A stretch of DNA of 64,000 bases from Streptomyces sp. DH41 (GTDB lineage: Bacteria; Actinomycetota; Actinomycetes; Streptomycetales; Streptomycetaceae), in contig NZ_JARVKY010000003.1 of assembly GCF_029813785.1 (NCBI RefSeq), positions 372,001 to 436,000 of the forward strand. Reading direction: 5' to 3'. The notes beneath the pieces are model-generated. The model saw only the letters and a program-made list of their open reading frames with translations. It was not told the origin of the DNA and did no database searches. Positions 8,297 to 16,810 of the stretch are shown one piece after another (the first letter of the stretch is position 1; each line of letters starts with the position of its first letter). The position numbers were made by a program, and so were the translations under genes.

Positions 8297-9456
8297 TCCG
8301 TCTCCTCGAACATGGGCAGGCCCAGCTCCGCCCGACCGCAGAAGTCGTACAGGGCCCCGGTGGTCGGTGCCATCACCCGGGCCGCCAGTGCGTCCCGGAA
8401 CCTGCGCTCCACCCCCAGCTCCCGGCGGAACGCCGACCCGCCGCACAGCCGCATCACCCCGTCCGCCGTCCCGGCCGCCGTCTCCGCGGCCAGCGCCTTG
8501 ACCTGGAGCACCCGCAAGGTGGCGTCCGGCCGCCCGGACTCCAGCGCGCCGAGCGTGTCGTCCAGGTGGGCCCGGGCCGCGTCGGCCCGCAGCCGCAGCG
8601 CGGCGTACTCACCGCGCGGCACCGGCTGCTGGGCGAGCGATTCACCCAAGTGCTCCAGCCGAGTCTCCCGCAGGTGACGCGCGGCCAGGTCCAGCAGGGT
8701 GTCGGCCACGCCCAGGGAGAACGCGGCACTGAGCACCAGGAAACAGGGCAGTACCCGGTCCAGGGCGGTGGCCAGGCCCTGGCCGTCCGTGCCGAGCATG
8801 GCCCGGCGGGGGACGCGGACGCCGTCGCCCGAGACCGGGCTCGACGCGTTGCCCCGCAGCCCGAAGCCGTCATAGCTACCGCCCGCCGTCAGGCCCGGGG
8901 CGTCGCCGGGCACCAGCCACAGCGTCATCGGGCCGGCGCCCGCGCGCAGCGGCCCACTGGACCAGACGTAACTGTCCGCCTCGTCCGCCGAGGTGACCCA
9001 CGACTTGCGGGCGTCCAGCCGGACCGTCGCCGGGCCGTCCGGCACGGCGGTACCGACCGGGGCCCAGAAGTGGCTGCGCGAGCCGCGTTCGGAAAAGGCC
9101 AGCGTGCTCAGGTGGTGGCCTTCCGCGACAGCGTGCCTGACCTCTTCGTCGCCATGGGCCTCGATGACGGTGACGGCCGCGTAGTGCATCAGCAGCACCA
9201 TGGCCGTGGAGCCGCAGACTCCCGCCAGGGAGCCGACGACCGCGGCGGCGCGGCGCACGTCCCCGCCCGCCCCGCCGTACGCGGGGGAGCTGAGCAGGCC
9301 CAGCAGCCCGGCGTCGCCGAGGGCACGCACACTGGCCCGGGGGAAGGCGCCGGTGCGGTCCACCTCGTCGGCGAGGGGTTCGACCACGTCGCGCACCACG
9401 GCGTCGAAGCGCTCCGGAGAGGAATCGGTGGGTGGGGCTTCGGCGGTCTGTGTCAT
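8293..9456 (-). CDS. Acyl-CoA dehydrogenase-family flavoprotein
   Basis: 387 aa with the acyl-CoA dehydrogenase fold: an N-terminal helical domain (LGDAGLLGLLSSPAYGGAG), a flavin-binding middle domain (TLAFSERGSRSHFW, KSWVTSADEADSY), and a C-terminal helical bundle. The usual C-terminal catalytic Glu context of fatty-acyl-CoA enzymes is not apparent; the region reads MAPTTGALYDFCGRAELGLP, more like flavin-dependent monooxygenases of this superfamily (DszC/SfnC type). It is the first gene of an apparent operon with the PhnD-like, TusA/ferritin and formate dehydrogenase genes, joined by GTGA overlaps. Acyl-CoA as substrate is not supported. Confidence 0.8.
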   Translation of the reverse strand: MTQTAEAPPTDSSPERFDAVVRDVVEPLADEVDRTGAFPRASVRALGDAGLLGLLSSPAYGGAGGDVRRAAAVVGSLAGVCGSTAMVLLMHYAAVTVIEAHGDEEVRHAVAEGHHLSTLAFSERGSRSHFWAPVGTAVPDGPATVRLDARKSWVTSADEADSYVWSSGPLRAGAGPMTLWLVPGDAPGLTAGGSYDGFGLRGNASSPVSGDGVRVPRRAMLGTDGQGLATALDRVLPCFLVLSAAFSLGVADTLLDLAARHLRETRLEHLGESLAQQPVPRGEYAALRLRADAARAHLDDTLGALESGRPDATLRVLQVKALAAETAAGTADGVMRLCGGSAFRRELGVERRFRDALAARVMAPTTGALYDFCGRAELGLPMFEETE

Positions 9457-9589
9457 GGCGGTCCTCGGCGGGGCGGTGAGCGGGCGGCCGGTTGTCGCCG
9501 GTCACTCAACCAGTCAGGTCGCCCAGAGCTGCCGACCCCGTGCCGTCACCGGGGCGAAGACACTCGTACCGGTGAACGCCGCCGGGTCG

Positions 9590-9994
9590 TCACGAGTCCT
9601 CCGCCACGTGCCGATGACGGTTGTTGCGCCAGGCGACGGCACGACGGATCTCCGGCAGGTGCAGGCCGGTGCGGCAGGCGAGCTGTTCCAGCGTCGTCGT
9701 CGCAGCGCCGGTCGACAGAACCTGGTCGATCTTGGCCGCCCAGAGTTCCTCCTGGACGAACGGACGCCTGCGATAGCGGTCCCGCAGTTCGGCGAGGTGA
9801 TCCGCACCGCAAGCGGTGAGCAGGCGCAGCCCGTCGAACCACTCCCGGCCGGCACGCACGGCGGAGGAGTCCGGTACCCAGCAGCGTGCGGTCTCCTCGG
9901 CCGGGAAGGTGCTCCCGCACAGGTCACAGAGTTCGAGTGGGGAGGGGGCCACAGCCCGCGACCGGTCTCCGCGCTCCCACACAAGACCCTCCAT
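9590..9994 (-). CDS. Small hypothetical protein with CxxC zinc-finger-like motif
   Basis: 134 aa, cytoplasmic, no membrane segment. Residues about 23-26 are CDLC and a further Cys-His pair occurs in TACGADHLAEL, which could make a zinc site. The C-terminal half (TTLEQLACRTGLHLPEIRRAV) resembles a small helix-turn-helix. I recall similar conserved streptomycete proteins but know no function. The gene is co-directional with the flavoprotein operon downstream and starts at an ATG with no clear ribosome site. Confidence 0.6.
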   Translation of the reverse strand: MEGLVWERGDRSRAVAPSPLELCDLCGSTFPAEETARCWVPDSSAVRAGREWFDGLRLLTACGADHLAELRDRYRRRPFVQEELWAAKIDQVLSTGAATTTLEQLACRTGLHLPEIRRAVAWRNNRHRHVAEDS

Positions 9995-10024
9995 ACGGCG
10001 TTCGGGTGGCTCTCGCCGGGTCGG

Positions 10025-10630
10025 TCAGCGGTGACCGCCCGGGGCACCGGTACGGGCGTCCAGTACGTCGGACGTCACGGCGTCGATCTTGTACCAGCGG
10101 GTGCGGACCGGCGCGATGACATCCAGGGTGACCGACCATACGGGCGAGTCGTCCGGACCGTCTTCCAGCGCTATGGCGCTCACCTTGCCGAACTCCGGCC
10201 GTTTCACCTTGCCGACCGCCTCTTCCGGCAGTACGCGCGCGGCGGCGACCAGGGCGGCCGTCCGCGCCTGCCCGTCAGTGGACTGTTCCGCCGGGATGGA
10301 ACGGGTCAGAACCCTTCCGTCCGTGGCCGCGACCCGGAGCAACCGCACCGACCCGTCCTCGGCGGCGACCCGGACCAGCCACTGCGGCCCCTGATCCGGC
10401 GCCCGCCGCAGCTGCACGGAGACCACTTCGCTGCCGGGCACCTCGGCAAGCGCTGTCCTCACGGCCCGGTCATAGGGGACCTCGACTTCGGGCAGCACCT
10501 CCGGCCGGCGCTCCGGCGGCGGCCCGGCACACGCCGACGCGGTGGCGAGGAGCGTGCCGCACACCAGAGCGGCGGGCAGGACGGATGCGGTCCGGGCCCG
10601 GGCGGGGCTTCCGCCGAACCAGTGCGTCAT
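10025..10630 (-). CDS. Secreted PepSY-like lipoprotein
   Basis: 201 aa. The N-terminus has a basic start, a hydrophobic stretch (VLPAALVCGTLLATA) and a lipobox ending ASAC, so it is probably an exported lipoprotein. The body contains two PepSY-like repeats (DRAVRTALAEVPGSEVVSVQL, then RWYKIDAVTSDVLDARTG). The ATG at 10630 has AGGAGAGG upstream and is preferred over the GTG 24 bases earlier. It is divergent from the oxidase operon with about 200 bp between them, which should hold both promoters. PepSY proteins often modulate other exported proteins; the partner is unknown. Confidence 0.65.
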   Translation of the reverse strand: MTHWFGGSPARARTASVLPAALVCGTLLATASACAGPPPERRPEVLPEVEVPYDRAVRTALAEVPGSEVVSVQLRRAPDQGPQWLVRVAAEDGSVRLLRVAATDGRVLTRSIPAEQSTDGQARTAALVAAARVLPEEAVGKVKRPEFGKVSAIALEDGPDDSPVWSVTLDVIAPVRTRWYKIDAVTSDVLDARTGAPGGHR

Positions 10631-10833
10631 GGTCGCCTGCCTCTCCTGTGGCACGCTCGACCGGCCTGCCGGACGGGGTACGCCAAGGAACGCTCCTCAA
10701 ACCTGGGTGTCAGAAGCCGCTGTCGGGGCACACGCCGCCCTGCGGTGTGTCCGCTCGCGGACCGTCCGGCGGGTCCGTAATGTCCGCCTGGCTCGGTCCG
10801 GACGGGAGATGACGAAGCGGGAGGGGCGGTGCG

Positions 10834-11481
10834 GTGACACAGCGGCAGGTGTTCGGCGAAGTCTTCGGACTGGAGTCGATCGTCGCGGGAGTGGTCTTCC
10901 TCGTCGTGTGCGCCGTCTTCGGATGGGCGCTGATCCGGCGCCGGGCGGGCCGGCGGGTGGATGCCTCCGGGCGCTCGGAGCACCCGCGGTTCGAGGCGTA
11001 CTACGTCGGCGTGCTGGGCGCGTTCGCCGTGTTCCTGGTGGCCTGGACCGCCTGGCAGAACCACCGCGAGCACCAGCCGGCCGACCGGCCCCCGGTCCGG
11101 GTGGACGTCACCGGCTTCCAGTGGTGCTGGACGTTCGCCTACCCGCAGGCGCCCGAGCGGCGCAGCGTCACCGGCACCTGCCGGCGCGGCGACCTGCCGA
11201 CCCTGGTGGTGCCCACCGGCCGGCCCGTGCAGCTCCGGCTGACCTCCAAGGACGTCATCCACTCGCTGTGGGTCCCCGAACTGCGCTACAAGATGGACGC
11301 CTTCCCCGACCACGTGAACACCTTCACCCTCACCATGGACCGTGAGGGCCGCTGGATGGGCAAGTGCGCCGAATTCTGCGGGCACCTGCATTACACGATG
11401 CACTTCTGGATCAAGGCGGTGTCACCCGAGGAGTACGACCGGTGGCTCGACAGCGGCGGCAGTCAAGGGGTGGCGGCATGA
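10834..11481 (+). CDS. ctaC: Cytochrome c oxidase subunit II
   Basis: 215 aa with two N-terminal membrane helices and a cupredoxin domain. The CuA ligands are visible: His in DVIHSLWVP, and CAEFCGHLHYTM, which gives the two Cys, Glu, His and Met. There is no fused cytochrome c domain and no signal-like extension, so it is a short form. It is the first gene of an oxidase operon with ctaD (ATGA overlap). The GTG start is at 10834 after a purine-rich region. No subunit III gene is present in this operon. Confidence 0.9.
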   Translation: MTQRQVFGEVFGLESIVAGVVFLVVCAVFGWALIRRRAGRRVDASGRSEHPRFEAYYVGVLGAFAVFLVAWTAWQNHREHQPADRPPVRVDVTGFQWCWTFAYPQAPERRSVTGTCRRGDLPTLVVPTGRPVQLRLTSKDVIHSLWVPELRYKMDAFPDHVNTFTLTMDREGRWMGKCAEFCGHLHYTMHFWIKAVSPEEYDRWLDSGGSQGVAA

Positions 11482-13154
11482 CGCAGGCGCCGCCCGCCAC
11501 CGAGGAGACCGGCACCGGACGGCCGGTGGCACCCGGTGGCTGGCTGGGCTGGGTGTCGAGCACCGACCACAAGCGGATCGGGCTGCTCACCATCGGCACC
11601 TCCCTGGTCCTGTTCGTCCTCGTCGGCATCCTGGCGCTGATCATGCGCGCCCAGCTCGCCCGGCCCGAACAGGAGCTGGTGGGCGTGGACACCTACAACC
11701 AGCTGTTCACCATGCACGGCTCCGGCATGATCTACATGGTGATGACCCCCTTCGCGATCGGCATGGGGGTGTACCTGGTGCCGCTGCAGATCGGCGCCCC
11801 CGGCATCACCATGCCCCGCCTCACCCTGCTCGGGTACTGGCTCTACGTCTTCGGCGCCATCGTCATGCTGGCCGGCTTCGCCACCCCCAACGGCGCCCAC
11901 GCCGACGGCTGGTTCTCCTACCCGCCGATGGCCGACAGCGTCCACTCGCCCAGCATCGGATCGGACCTGTGGATCGCGGGGGTCTTCGTAGCCACCACCG
12001 GCGTCATCATCATGGGCTGGACCGTGCTCTGGACGGTGCTGCGCAAGCGCACGCACGGGATGACGATGCTGCGGCTGCCGGTGTTCTCCTGGTCGATGAT
12101 CGTCACCTGCCTGATGGTGATCGGCGCGTTCCCCGCCCTGCTCGCCGCGCTGGCCCTGCTCGCCGTGGGCCGCGCCGACCCGGCCCTGTTCGACTCCAAC
12201 GTCTGGAACATCGGCTACCAGCACCTGTTCTGGTTCTACGGCCACCCCGTGGTGTACGTGATGTTCTTCCCGTTCCTGGCCGCCGTGGCCGAGGTGCTGG
12301 CGGTCTTCTCCGGGCGCCGCTTCTTCGGCTACCGGGGCACCGTGCTGTCGCTGCTGGTCTTCGCCGCGCTGTCGATGAGCGTGTGGGGCCACCACATGTT
12401 CGCCACCGGCCAGGCCGCCAACGACTACTACTCGCTGACCTCCATCCTGCTGCTCGTGCCCGCCGGGATCGAGTACTTCGGCATGCTCGGCACCCTCGTC
12501 GGCGGCCGGCTGCGCTTCACCACACCGATGCTGTTCGCGCTCGCCTTCATCCCGCAGTTCCTGATCGGCGGGCTCACCGGCATCATGGTCGGCACCCCCG
12601 TCATCGACTACCACGTCACCGACAGCTACTTCATCGTCGCCCACCTGCACTATGTGCTGTTCGCCGGCAGCGCGTTCGGCCTGTTCGCCGCGGTCTACTT
12701 CTGGTTCCCGAAGGTGACCGGCGTGATGCTGAGCGAGCGCGGCGGCCGACTGCACTTCTGGCTGCTCGTCATCGGCACCAACCTGACCTTCCTGCCGATG
12801 TTCGGCCTCGGCTACGAGGGGATGCCGCGCCGCGTGTGGACCTACGCGGGTTTCGAGGGGTTCGGCCTGCTCAACCTGGTGTCCAGCATCGGCGCGGCCT
12901 TCCTCGCCGCCGCCATGACCGTCTTCCTCGTCAACCTCCTGTGGACCCTGCGGCAACGCGCGCACCGCCGCGCCGAACCGGCCCCCGACGACCCGTGGCA
13001 GGCGCACACCCTGGAATGGGCAACCTCGTCCCCGCCGCCCCGCAACAACTTCACGCCCGAGCACCCGGTGCCGCCCATTGCGAGCTTCGCCCCGCTTCTC
13101 GACCTGCGGCAGCGGCGCGAAAAGGAAGCCGCCGGGCAGGGGAGCCGACCGTGA
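11478..13154 (+). CDS. ctaD: Cytochrome c oxidase subunit I
   Basis: 558 aa, polytopic. It carries the heme-copper oxidase signatures: STDHKRIG at the N-terminus, a heme a His in HGSGMIYMVM, the cross-linked His-Tyr region YGHPVVYVMFFP, the CuB pair HHMFATG, and the heme ligands HLHYVLF. The ATG overlaps the ctaC stop (ATGA), and the stop overlaps the next gene (GTGA). This looks like an extra, accessory aa3-type oxidase placed beside the formate dehydrogenase genes; it would reduce O2 with electrons from cytochrome b or c. Confidence 0.93.
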   Translation: MTQAPPATEETGTGRPVAPGGWLGWVSSTDHKRIGLLTIGTSLVLFVLVGILALIMRAQLARPEQELVGVDTYNQLFTMHGSGMIYMVMTPFAIGMGVYLVPLQIGAPGITMPRLTLLGYWLYVFGAIVMLAGFATPNGAHADGWFSYPPMADSVHSPSIGSDLWIAGVFVATTGVIIMGWTVLWTVLRKRTHGMTMLRLPVFSWSMIVTCLMVIGAFPALLAALALLAVGRADPALFDSNVWNIGYQHLFWFYGHPVVYVMFFPFLAAVAEVLAVFSGRRFFGYRGTVLSLLVFAALSMSVWGHHMFATGQAANDYYSLTSILLLVPAGIEYFGMLGTLVGGRLRFTTPMLFALAFIPQFLIGGLTGIMVGTPVIDYHVTDSYFIVAHLHYVLFAGSAFGLFAAVYFWFPKVTGVMLSERGGRLHFWLLVIGTNLTFLPMFGLGYEGMPRRVWTYAGFEGFGLLNLVSSIGAAFLAAAMTVFLVNLLWTLRQRAHRRAEPAPDDPWQAHTLEWATSSPPPRNNFTPEHPVPPIASFAPLLDLRQRREKEAAGQGSRP

Positions 13155-13510
13155 AGCGGCACCTGCCGTTCTGGGTCGTGGCCGGCTGGGGCGGCCTGAA
13201 CGCCGTACTGCTGGCCGTGCTGGTCATCTATGGCGAAAGCTCGATGACGTACTGGCTGTGGGGCGGCTCCGTAGCCGGACTCGAACTGGCCGCCCTGCTG
13301 GTGCTGCTGTCCTCCCGGCTAGGCCCCGACCAGCACGTCCGCTACCGGGTGCCCGACCGCGGGGCCGGTGCCGCGCTGCCCGCCGCGCTGGGCTGCGTGC
13401 TGATCGCCCTGGCCTTCGTCTACGGGCTGTGGCTGCTGGCCCTGGCGGTGCCGCTGCTGGCCGTCGCGGTGGCCCTGGCGGTGCGCGGGACGTCTGCCCG
13501 GGAGGAGTGA
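13151..13510 (+). CDS. Cytochrome c oxidase subunit IV-like membrane protein
   Basis: 119 aa with four predicted membrane helices (FWVVAGWGGLNAVLLAVLVI, a second in WLWGGSVAGLELAALLVLL, then two more around ALGCVLIALAFVYGLWLL). Size, topology and position right after ctaD (GTGA overlap) fit the small subunit IV of actinobacterial oxidases (CtaF type). Sequence identity to that family is not obvious by eye, so the call rests mainly on context. Confidence 0.55.
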   Translation: MKRHLPFWVVAGWGGLNAVLLAVLVIYGESSMTYWLWGGSVAGLELAALLVLLSSRLGPDQHVRYRVPDRGAGAALPAALGCVLIALAFVYGLWLLALAVPLLAVAVALAVRGTSAREE

Positions 13511-13517
13511 CAAGGAC

Positions 13518-14042
13518 ATGGACCACTCGGGACACGGCACGCACCTGCTGTCCGTGGCCGCGATGGCCTGGTCGGGCTTCACCCTGACGGCGCTGGTGCC
13601 GGGGGTGGTGGGAGTGACCCGTGACTCCCCGGTGTGGGAGCGGATGAGTCTGCCTCCGGGGCTCGCCCTGCCGCTGCTGGTCCTGCTGCACGCCTGGGTG
13701 ATGCTGGGGGAGACGACCGGGCTGACACCCGCCGTGTCCCCGTTCCTGGCGGAGGCCGTGCTGCTCGTGGCGGGGGTGTTGTTCTGGGTGCCGGTGGTCG
13801 CCCGCACCCGGCACCGGCTGGGGGACACCGGGCGCTGCCTGTACCTGTTCCTCGCCGCTCCGTTGCTCGACTTGCCCGCCCTCGGCGTGATCGCCGCCGG
13901 CCACTCGGCGGAGGGCATCGCCATGATCGTCGGCATGCTGCCGCTGAGCCTCGCGGCGGCGGTGCTGACCTGGACGTGGGTGAACCGGGAGGAACGGCTG
14001 GCGTCGACGCCCGGGGTCCCGGGAGGTGAGGGCCGTGTCTGA
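13518..14042 (+). CDS. CtaG-like cytochrome c oxidase assembly membrane protein
   Basis: 174 aa with about five membrane helices. The N-terminus MDHSGHGTH is His-rich. The C-terminal part (RCLYLFLAAPLLDLPALGV, then IVGMLPLSLAAAVLTWTWVNREERL) resembles the end of CtaG_Cox family proteins, which help deliver copper to oxidase. It is shorter than typical CtaG. It follows the subunit IV-like gene by 7 bp in the oxidase operon. Confidence 0.55.
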   Translation: MDHSGHGTHLLSVAAMAWSGFTLTALVPGVVGVTRDSPVWERMSLPPGLALPLLVLLHAWVMLGETTGLTPAVSPFLAEAVLLVAGVLFWVPVVARTRHRLGDTGRCLYLFLAAPLLDLPALGVIAAGHSAEGIAMIVGMLPLSLAAAVLTWTWVNREERLASTPGVPGGEGRV

Positions 14043-14724
14043 CGGTGTCCGTCCGGAGGTCCTGGTCTTCGACGTCAACGAGACCCTCACCGACATGTCC
14101 CCGCTCGCGGCTCGCTTCACGGACGTCGGCCTGCCCGGCCGGCTGCTGCCCGAGTGGTTCGCCGGTGTCCTGCGGGACGGCATCGCGCTGACCCTGGCGG
14201 GCGGCCGGGCCGACTTTGCCACCGTGGCGCGGGATGTCTTGCTCATTCACCTCGCCCAGGAGAAGGCCGGCTCGGGCGACCACGAGGCAGCGGCGGCCTA
14301 CGTCCTGGACGCCCTGCCGGAACTCCCCGTCCACCCGGACGTGCCCGACGGCGTACGGGCTCTGCACGCGGCCGGGTACCGCCTGGTCACGCTCACGAAC
14401 GGGTCTGCGGAGACCAGCCGTGCCGTTTTGCGGCGGGCCGGACTGGCGGAGTGCTTCGAGACGCACCTCGACGTCGAAGGGGCCGGCGGGCGCTGGAAGC
14501 CGGCACCGGCCGCCTACGCGTACGCCCTGCGCACGGCCGGGGTCCGGGCCGACGCGGCCATGCTGGTGGCCGTCCACCCCTGGGACATCGACGGGGCGGC
14601 ACGGACCGGCCTGCGCACGGCGTGGCTGCGGCGCATCCCCGTGCCGTACCCCTCGGCACGGCGCCCCGCCGACCTGTGCGCCGACTCAGTGGCCGAGCTG
14701 GCCCGGCAGTTGGGCGCGGGCTGA
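14035..14724 (+). CDS. HAD-superfamily hydrolase, haloacid dehalogenase type II-like
   Basis: 229 aa. Motif I is VFDVNETL (nucleophile Asp), motif II TLTNGS, and the Lys of motif III is in GRWKPAPAAY; motif IV is weak (MLVAVHPWDIDGA). The type II haloacid dehalogenase layout is clear but the substrate is not. The GTG at 14035 has GGGAGGTGAGGGCC upstream and overlaps the end of the CtaG-like gene; an earlier GTG at 14026 is possible. It is the last gene of the oxidase operon, and its stop lies 1 bp from the convergent NrfD-like gene. Confidence 0.8.
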   Translation: MSDGVRPEVLVFDVNETLTDMSPLAARFTDVGLPGRLLPEWFAGVLRDGIALTLAGGRADFATVARDVLLIHLAQEKAGSGDHEAAAAYVLDALPELPVHPDVPDGVRALHAAGYRLVTLTNGSAETSRAVLRRAGLAECFETHLDVEGAGGRWKPAPAAYAYALRTAGVRADAAMLVAVHPWDIDGAARTGLRTAWLRRIPVPYPSARRPADLCADSVAELARQLGAG

Positions 14725-14725
14725 G

Positions 14726-15763
14726 TCAGGGGGACGCTGGAGGAGTGTCGTCGGCATCCCGCAGCCGTTCCCGCTGTGGCAGCACCGTGTACTTGGGGTC
14801 CTCGGCAGAGGCGACCCCGCCGTGGAAGACACCGAACCGCAGGGCGGCGGAACCGGCGAGCAGAGCCGAGCCCGCCAGCGCGGCCACCGCCCGGTTGCGC
14901 CCGCCCAGACACGCGCCCAGCGCGGCGCCCACGGAGGTGAGCGTCTCGGCCGTCCGAAGCAGTGCGCGGGCCCGGCCCTGCTCGAACGGCTCGGCGGCCA
15001 GCCCCATGCGGCGCTTCATCAGCTGGAAACAACCCAGTTCGAGTGCCGCCCCGAGAGCGGCCGTGCGGCGCGCGGGACCCGTCTGCCGGATCGGGGCGCA
15101 GACCAGGGCCAGGCCGGCGGCGGCGGTGGCCCCGGACCCCGCGAAGACGTACGGCAGCTCGCGGTGCCCCTCGTGCCAGGACGGCACGGCCGTGTCGGCG
15201 ATCAGTACGGCGGTGTAGGTGGCGACCGCCGGGCCGAGCACGGCGGCGGACGCCGTGGCGGCGGCGCCCACCAGGCGGTACCGGCCGGCCACGTCGGCGG
15301 CGGCAGCGGCCAGGGTGAGCGGCGCGTAACCGGCCAGCAGCCAGGAACCCACGCTCATCGGGGAGGTCGGCTTGAAGACGCGGAGCATGTGCAGGAAGCG
15401 GGCGGGCCGGCCGAGGTCGTGCACCAGGGCGGCCAGCGAGAGGGAGACGGCGCCCGCCGCGCCGAGCTTGGCCGTCCGGGCGAGCGCGGGCCTGGCGGTG
15501 GCGTGCGCGCCGGCGGCCAGCAGCGAGGAGGCGCCCGCGAGTCCGCCGAGGTAGAGGTAGCCCGCGATGTCCAGGGCCTTCCACGTCGGCTTGTTCAGGA
15601 TCGGTTTGCCGTAGTACGACGAGAACTCGGCGTCGGGCACCATCGCCCGCTCGCCCCGTCCGCCGCGCCGGCGCCGACGGCGCCCGGCACGGGCACCGGT
15701 GAGGGCCTCGCGTCCCGGGCGGGCGCCTCGTACGCCGTCCTGGGTGACGTCGGACTCGCTCAT
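14726..15763 (-). CDS. NrfD/PsrC-like membrane subunit of formate dehydrogenase
   Basis: 345 aa, polytopic, about eight helices after a basic N-terminus (RAGRRRRRRGGRGER). The family pattern is seen in LYLGGLAGASSLL, ALVHDLGRPARFLHMLRVF and SPMSVGSWLL, typical of NrfD/PsrC quinone-interacting subunits. The ATG overlaps the stop of the Fe-S subunit gene (ATGA), so the two are translated together. It would anchor the Fe-S subunit and the Sec alpha subunit to the membrane and pass electrons to menaquinone. Confidence 0.85.
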   Translation of the reverse strand: MSESDVTQDGVRGARPGREALTGARAGRRRRRRGGRGERAMVPDAEFSSYYGKPILNKPTWKALDIAGYLYLGGLAGASSLLAAGAHATARPALARTAKLGAAGAVSLSLAALVHDLGRPARFLHMLRVFKPTSPMSVGSWLLAGYAPLTLAAAAADVAGRYRLVGAAATASAAVLGPAVATYTAVLIADTAVPSWHEGHRELPYVFAGSGATAAAGLALVCAPIRQTGPARRTAALGAALELGCFQLMKRRMGLAAEPFEQGRARALLRTAETLTSVGAALGACLGGRNRAVAALAGSALLAGSAALRFGVFHGGVASAEDPKYTVLPQRERLRDADDTPPASP

Positions 15764-16794
15764 CGGGGCCTCCTGGCGAAGCTGACGGCGACGAGCGCGG
15801 CGAGCGAGACGGCGGCCGCCGCCGCGTGCCGCCACATGGCGGGCAGGTCACGGGTGGTGACGACGGGGTCCGGTGGCAGGCCGTACACCTCCGGTTCGTC
15901 CAGCAGCAGGAAGAAGGCGCCGTCGCCGCCGACGCCGTCGTCCGGGTCCTCGCCGTAGAGGCGGGCGTCGGTGATCCCGGCGGCGTGGAGTTGCGCGACT
16001 CGTCCCTGGGCCCGCTCGCGCAGTTCGTCCAGTGGGCCGAACTGGATGGAGTCGGTCGGGCAGGCTTTGGCGCAGGCGGGCTCCATGCCGACGCCGAGCC
16101 GGTCGTAGCACAGGGTGCACTTCCACACCCGGCCGTCGTCGGGCCGCTGGTCGATGACGCCGTACGGGCAGGCCGGCACGCAGTAGCCGCAGCCGTTGCA
16201 GATGTCCTCCTGGACGACGACCGTGCCGAACTCGGTGCGGAACAGTGATCCCGTCGGACAGACGTCCAGACAGGCGGCGTGCGTGCAGTGCTTGCACACG
16301 TCGGAGGACATCAGCCAGCGCAGTTCCGTGCGCCCTTCCGGGGCCAGGGGGGAGATCTCCCCGGCGGGCGCTCCGGCGGGTGGGCCGTCACCGGGAGCCG
16401 GAGCAGTCGCCCCCGGGCCGGGGGAGGACGACGAGGTGCCCAGGGCGCCGGCGGCGGCGAACACGTCGACAGCCTCGTGGCCGAGGCCGGGTTCCTGCCC
16501 GCCCAGTGGCTTGCGCTGTTCGATGAAGGCCACGTGCCGCCAGGTGTCCGCGCCGAGCCCCTGGGTGTTGTCGTAGGACATGCCGGTCAGTTCCAGGCCG
16601 TCCTCCGGGATCGCGTTCCACTCCTTGCACGCCACCTCGCACGCCTTGCAGCCGATGCACACCGAGGTGTCGGTGAAGAAGCCCATCCGGGGCGGGGCAT
16701 CGGGATGACCGGCGGCCCCCGCCACCTGCGGTTGCGGGCCGGACAGCAGATGTGCGTCCGGTCCGGTGGCCGGGGGCTCGGTGTCGTCCGTCAT
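15760..16794 (-). CDS. Formate dehydrogenase iron-sulfur (beta) subunit
   Basis: 344 aa. Four ferredoxin-type cysteine clusters are visible: CIGCKACEVAC, CKHCTHAACLDVC, CNGCGYCVPAC and CTLCYDRLG...CAKAC, as in FdnH/FdhB proteins. A Gly/Pro/Ala-rich insert lies between the first two. A C-terminal hydrophobic helix (AAAAAVSLAALVAVSFA) anchors it to the membrane. No Tat or Sec signal is present, matching the signal-less alpha subunit. The start at 16794 has CGAGAGGG upstream. It is co-translated with the NrfD-like gene and preceded by the cytochrome b gene 16 bp upstream. Confidence 0.92.
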   Translation of the reverse strand: MTDDTEPPATGPDAHLLSGPQPQVAGAAGHPDAPPRMGFFTDTSVCIGCKACEVACKEWNAIPEDGLELTGMSYDNTQGLGADTWRHVAFIEQRKPLGGQEPGLGHEAVDVFAAAGALGTSSSSPGPGATAPAPGDGPPAGAPAGEISPLAPEGRTELRWLMSSDVCKHCTHAACLDVCPTGSLFRTEFGTVVVQEDICNGCGYCVPACPYGVIDQRPDDGRVWKCTLCYDRLGVGMEPACAKACPTDSIQFGPLDELRERAQGRVAQLHAAGITDARLYGEDPDDGVGGDGAFFLLLDEPEVYGLPPDPVVTTRDLPAMWRHAAAAAVSLAALVAVSFARRPR

Positions 16795-16810
16795 GTTCGG
16801 GCCCTCTCGT

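Noticed and set aside
11463..13064. A 533-codon frame opposite ctaD
   Set aside because: It is Gly/His/Gln/Glu-rich shadow of the hydrophobic oxidase sequence.
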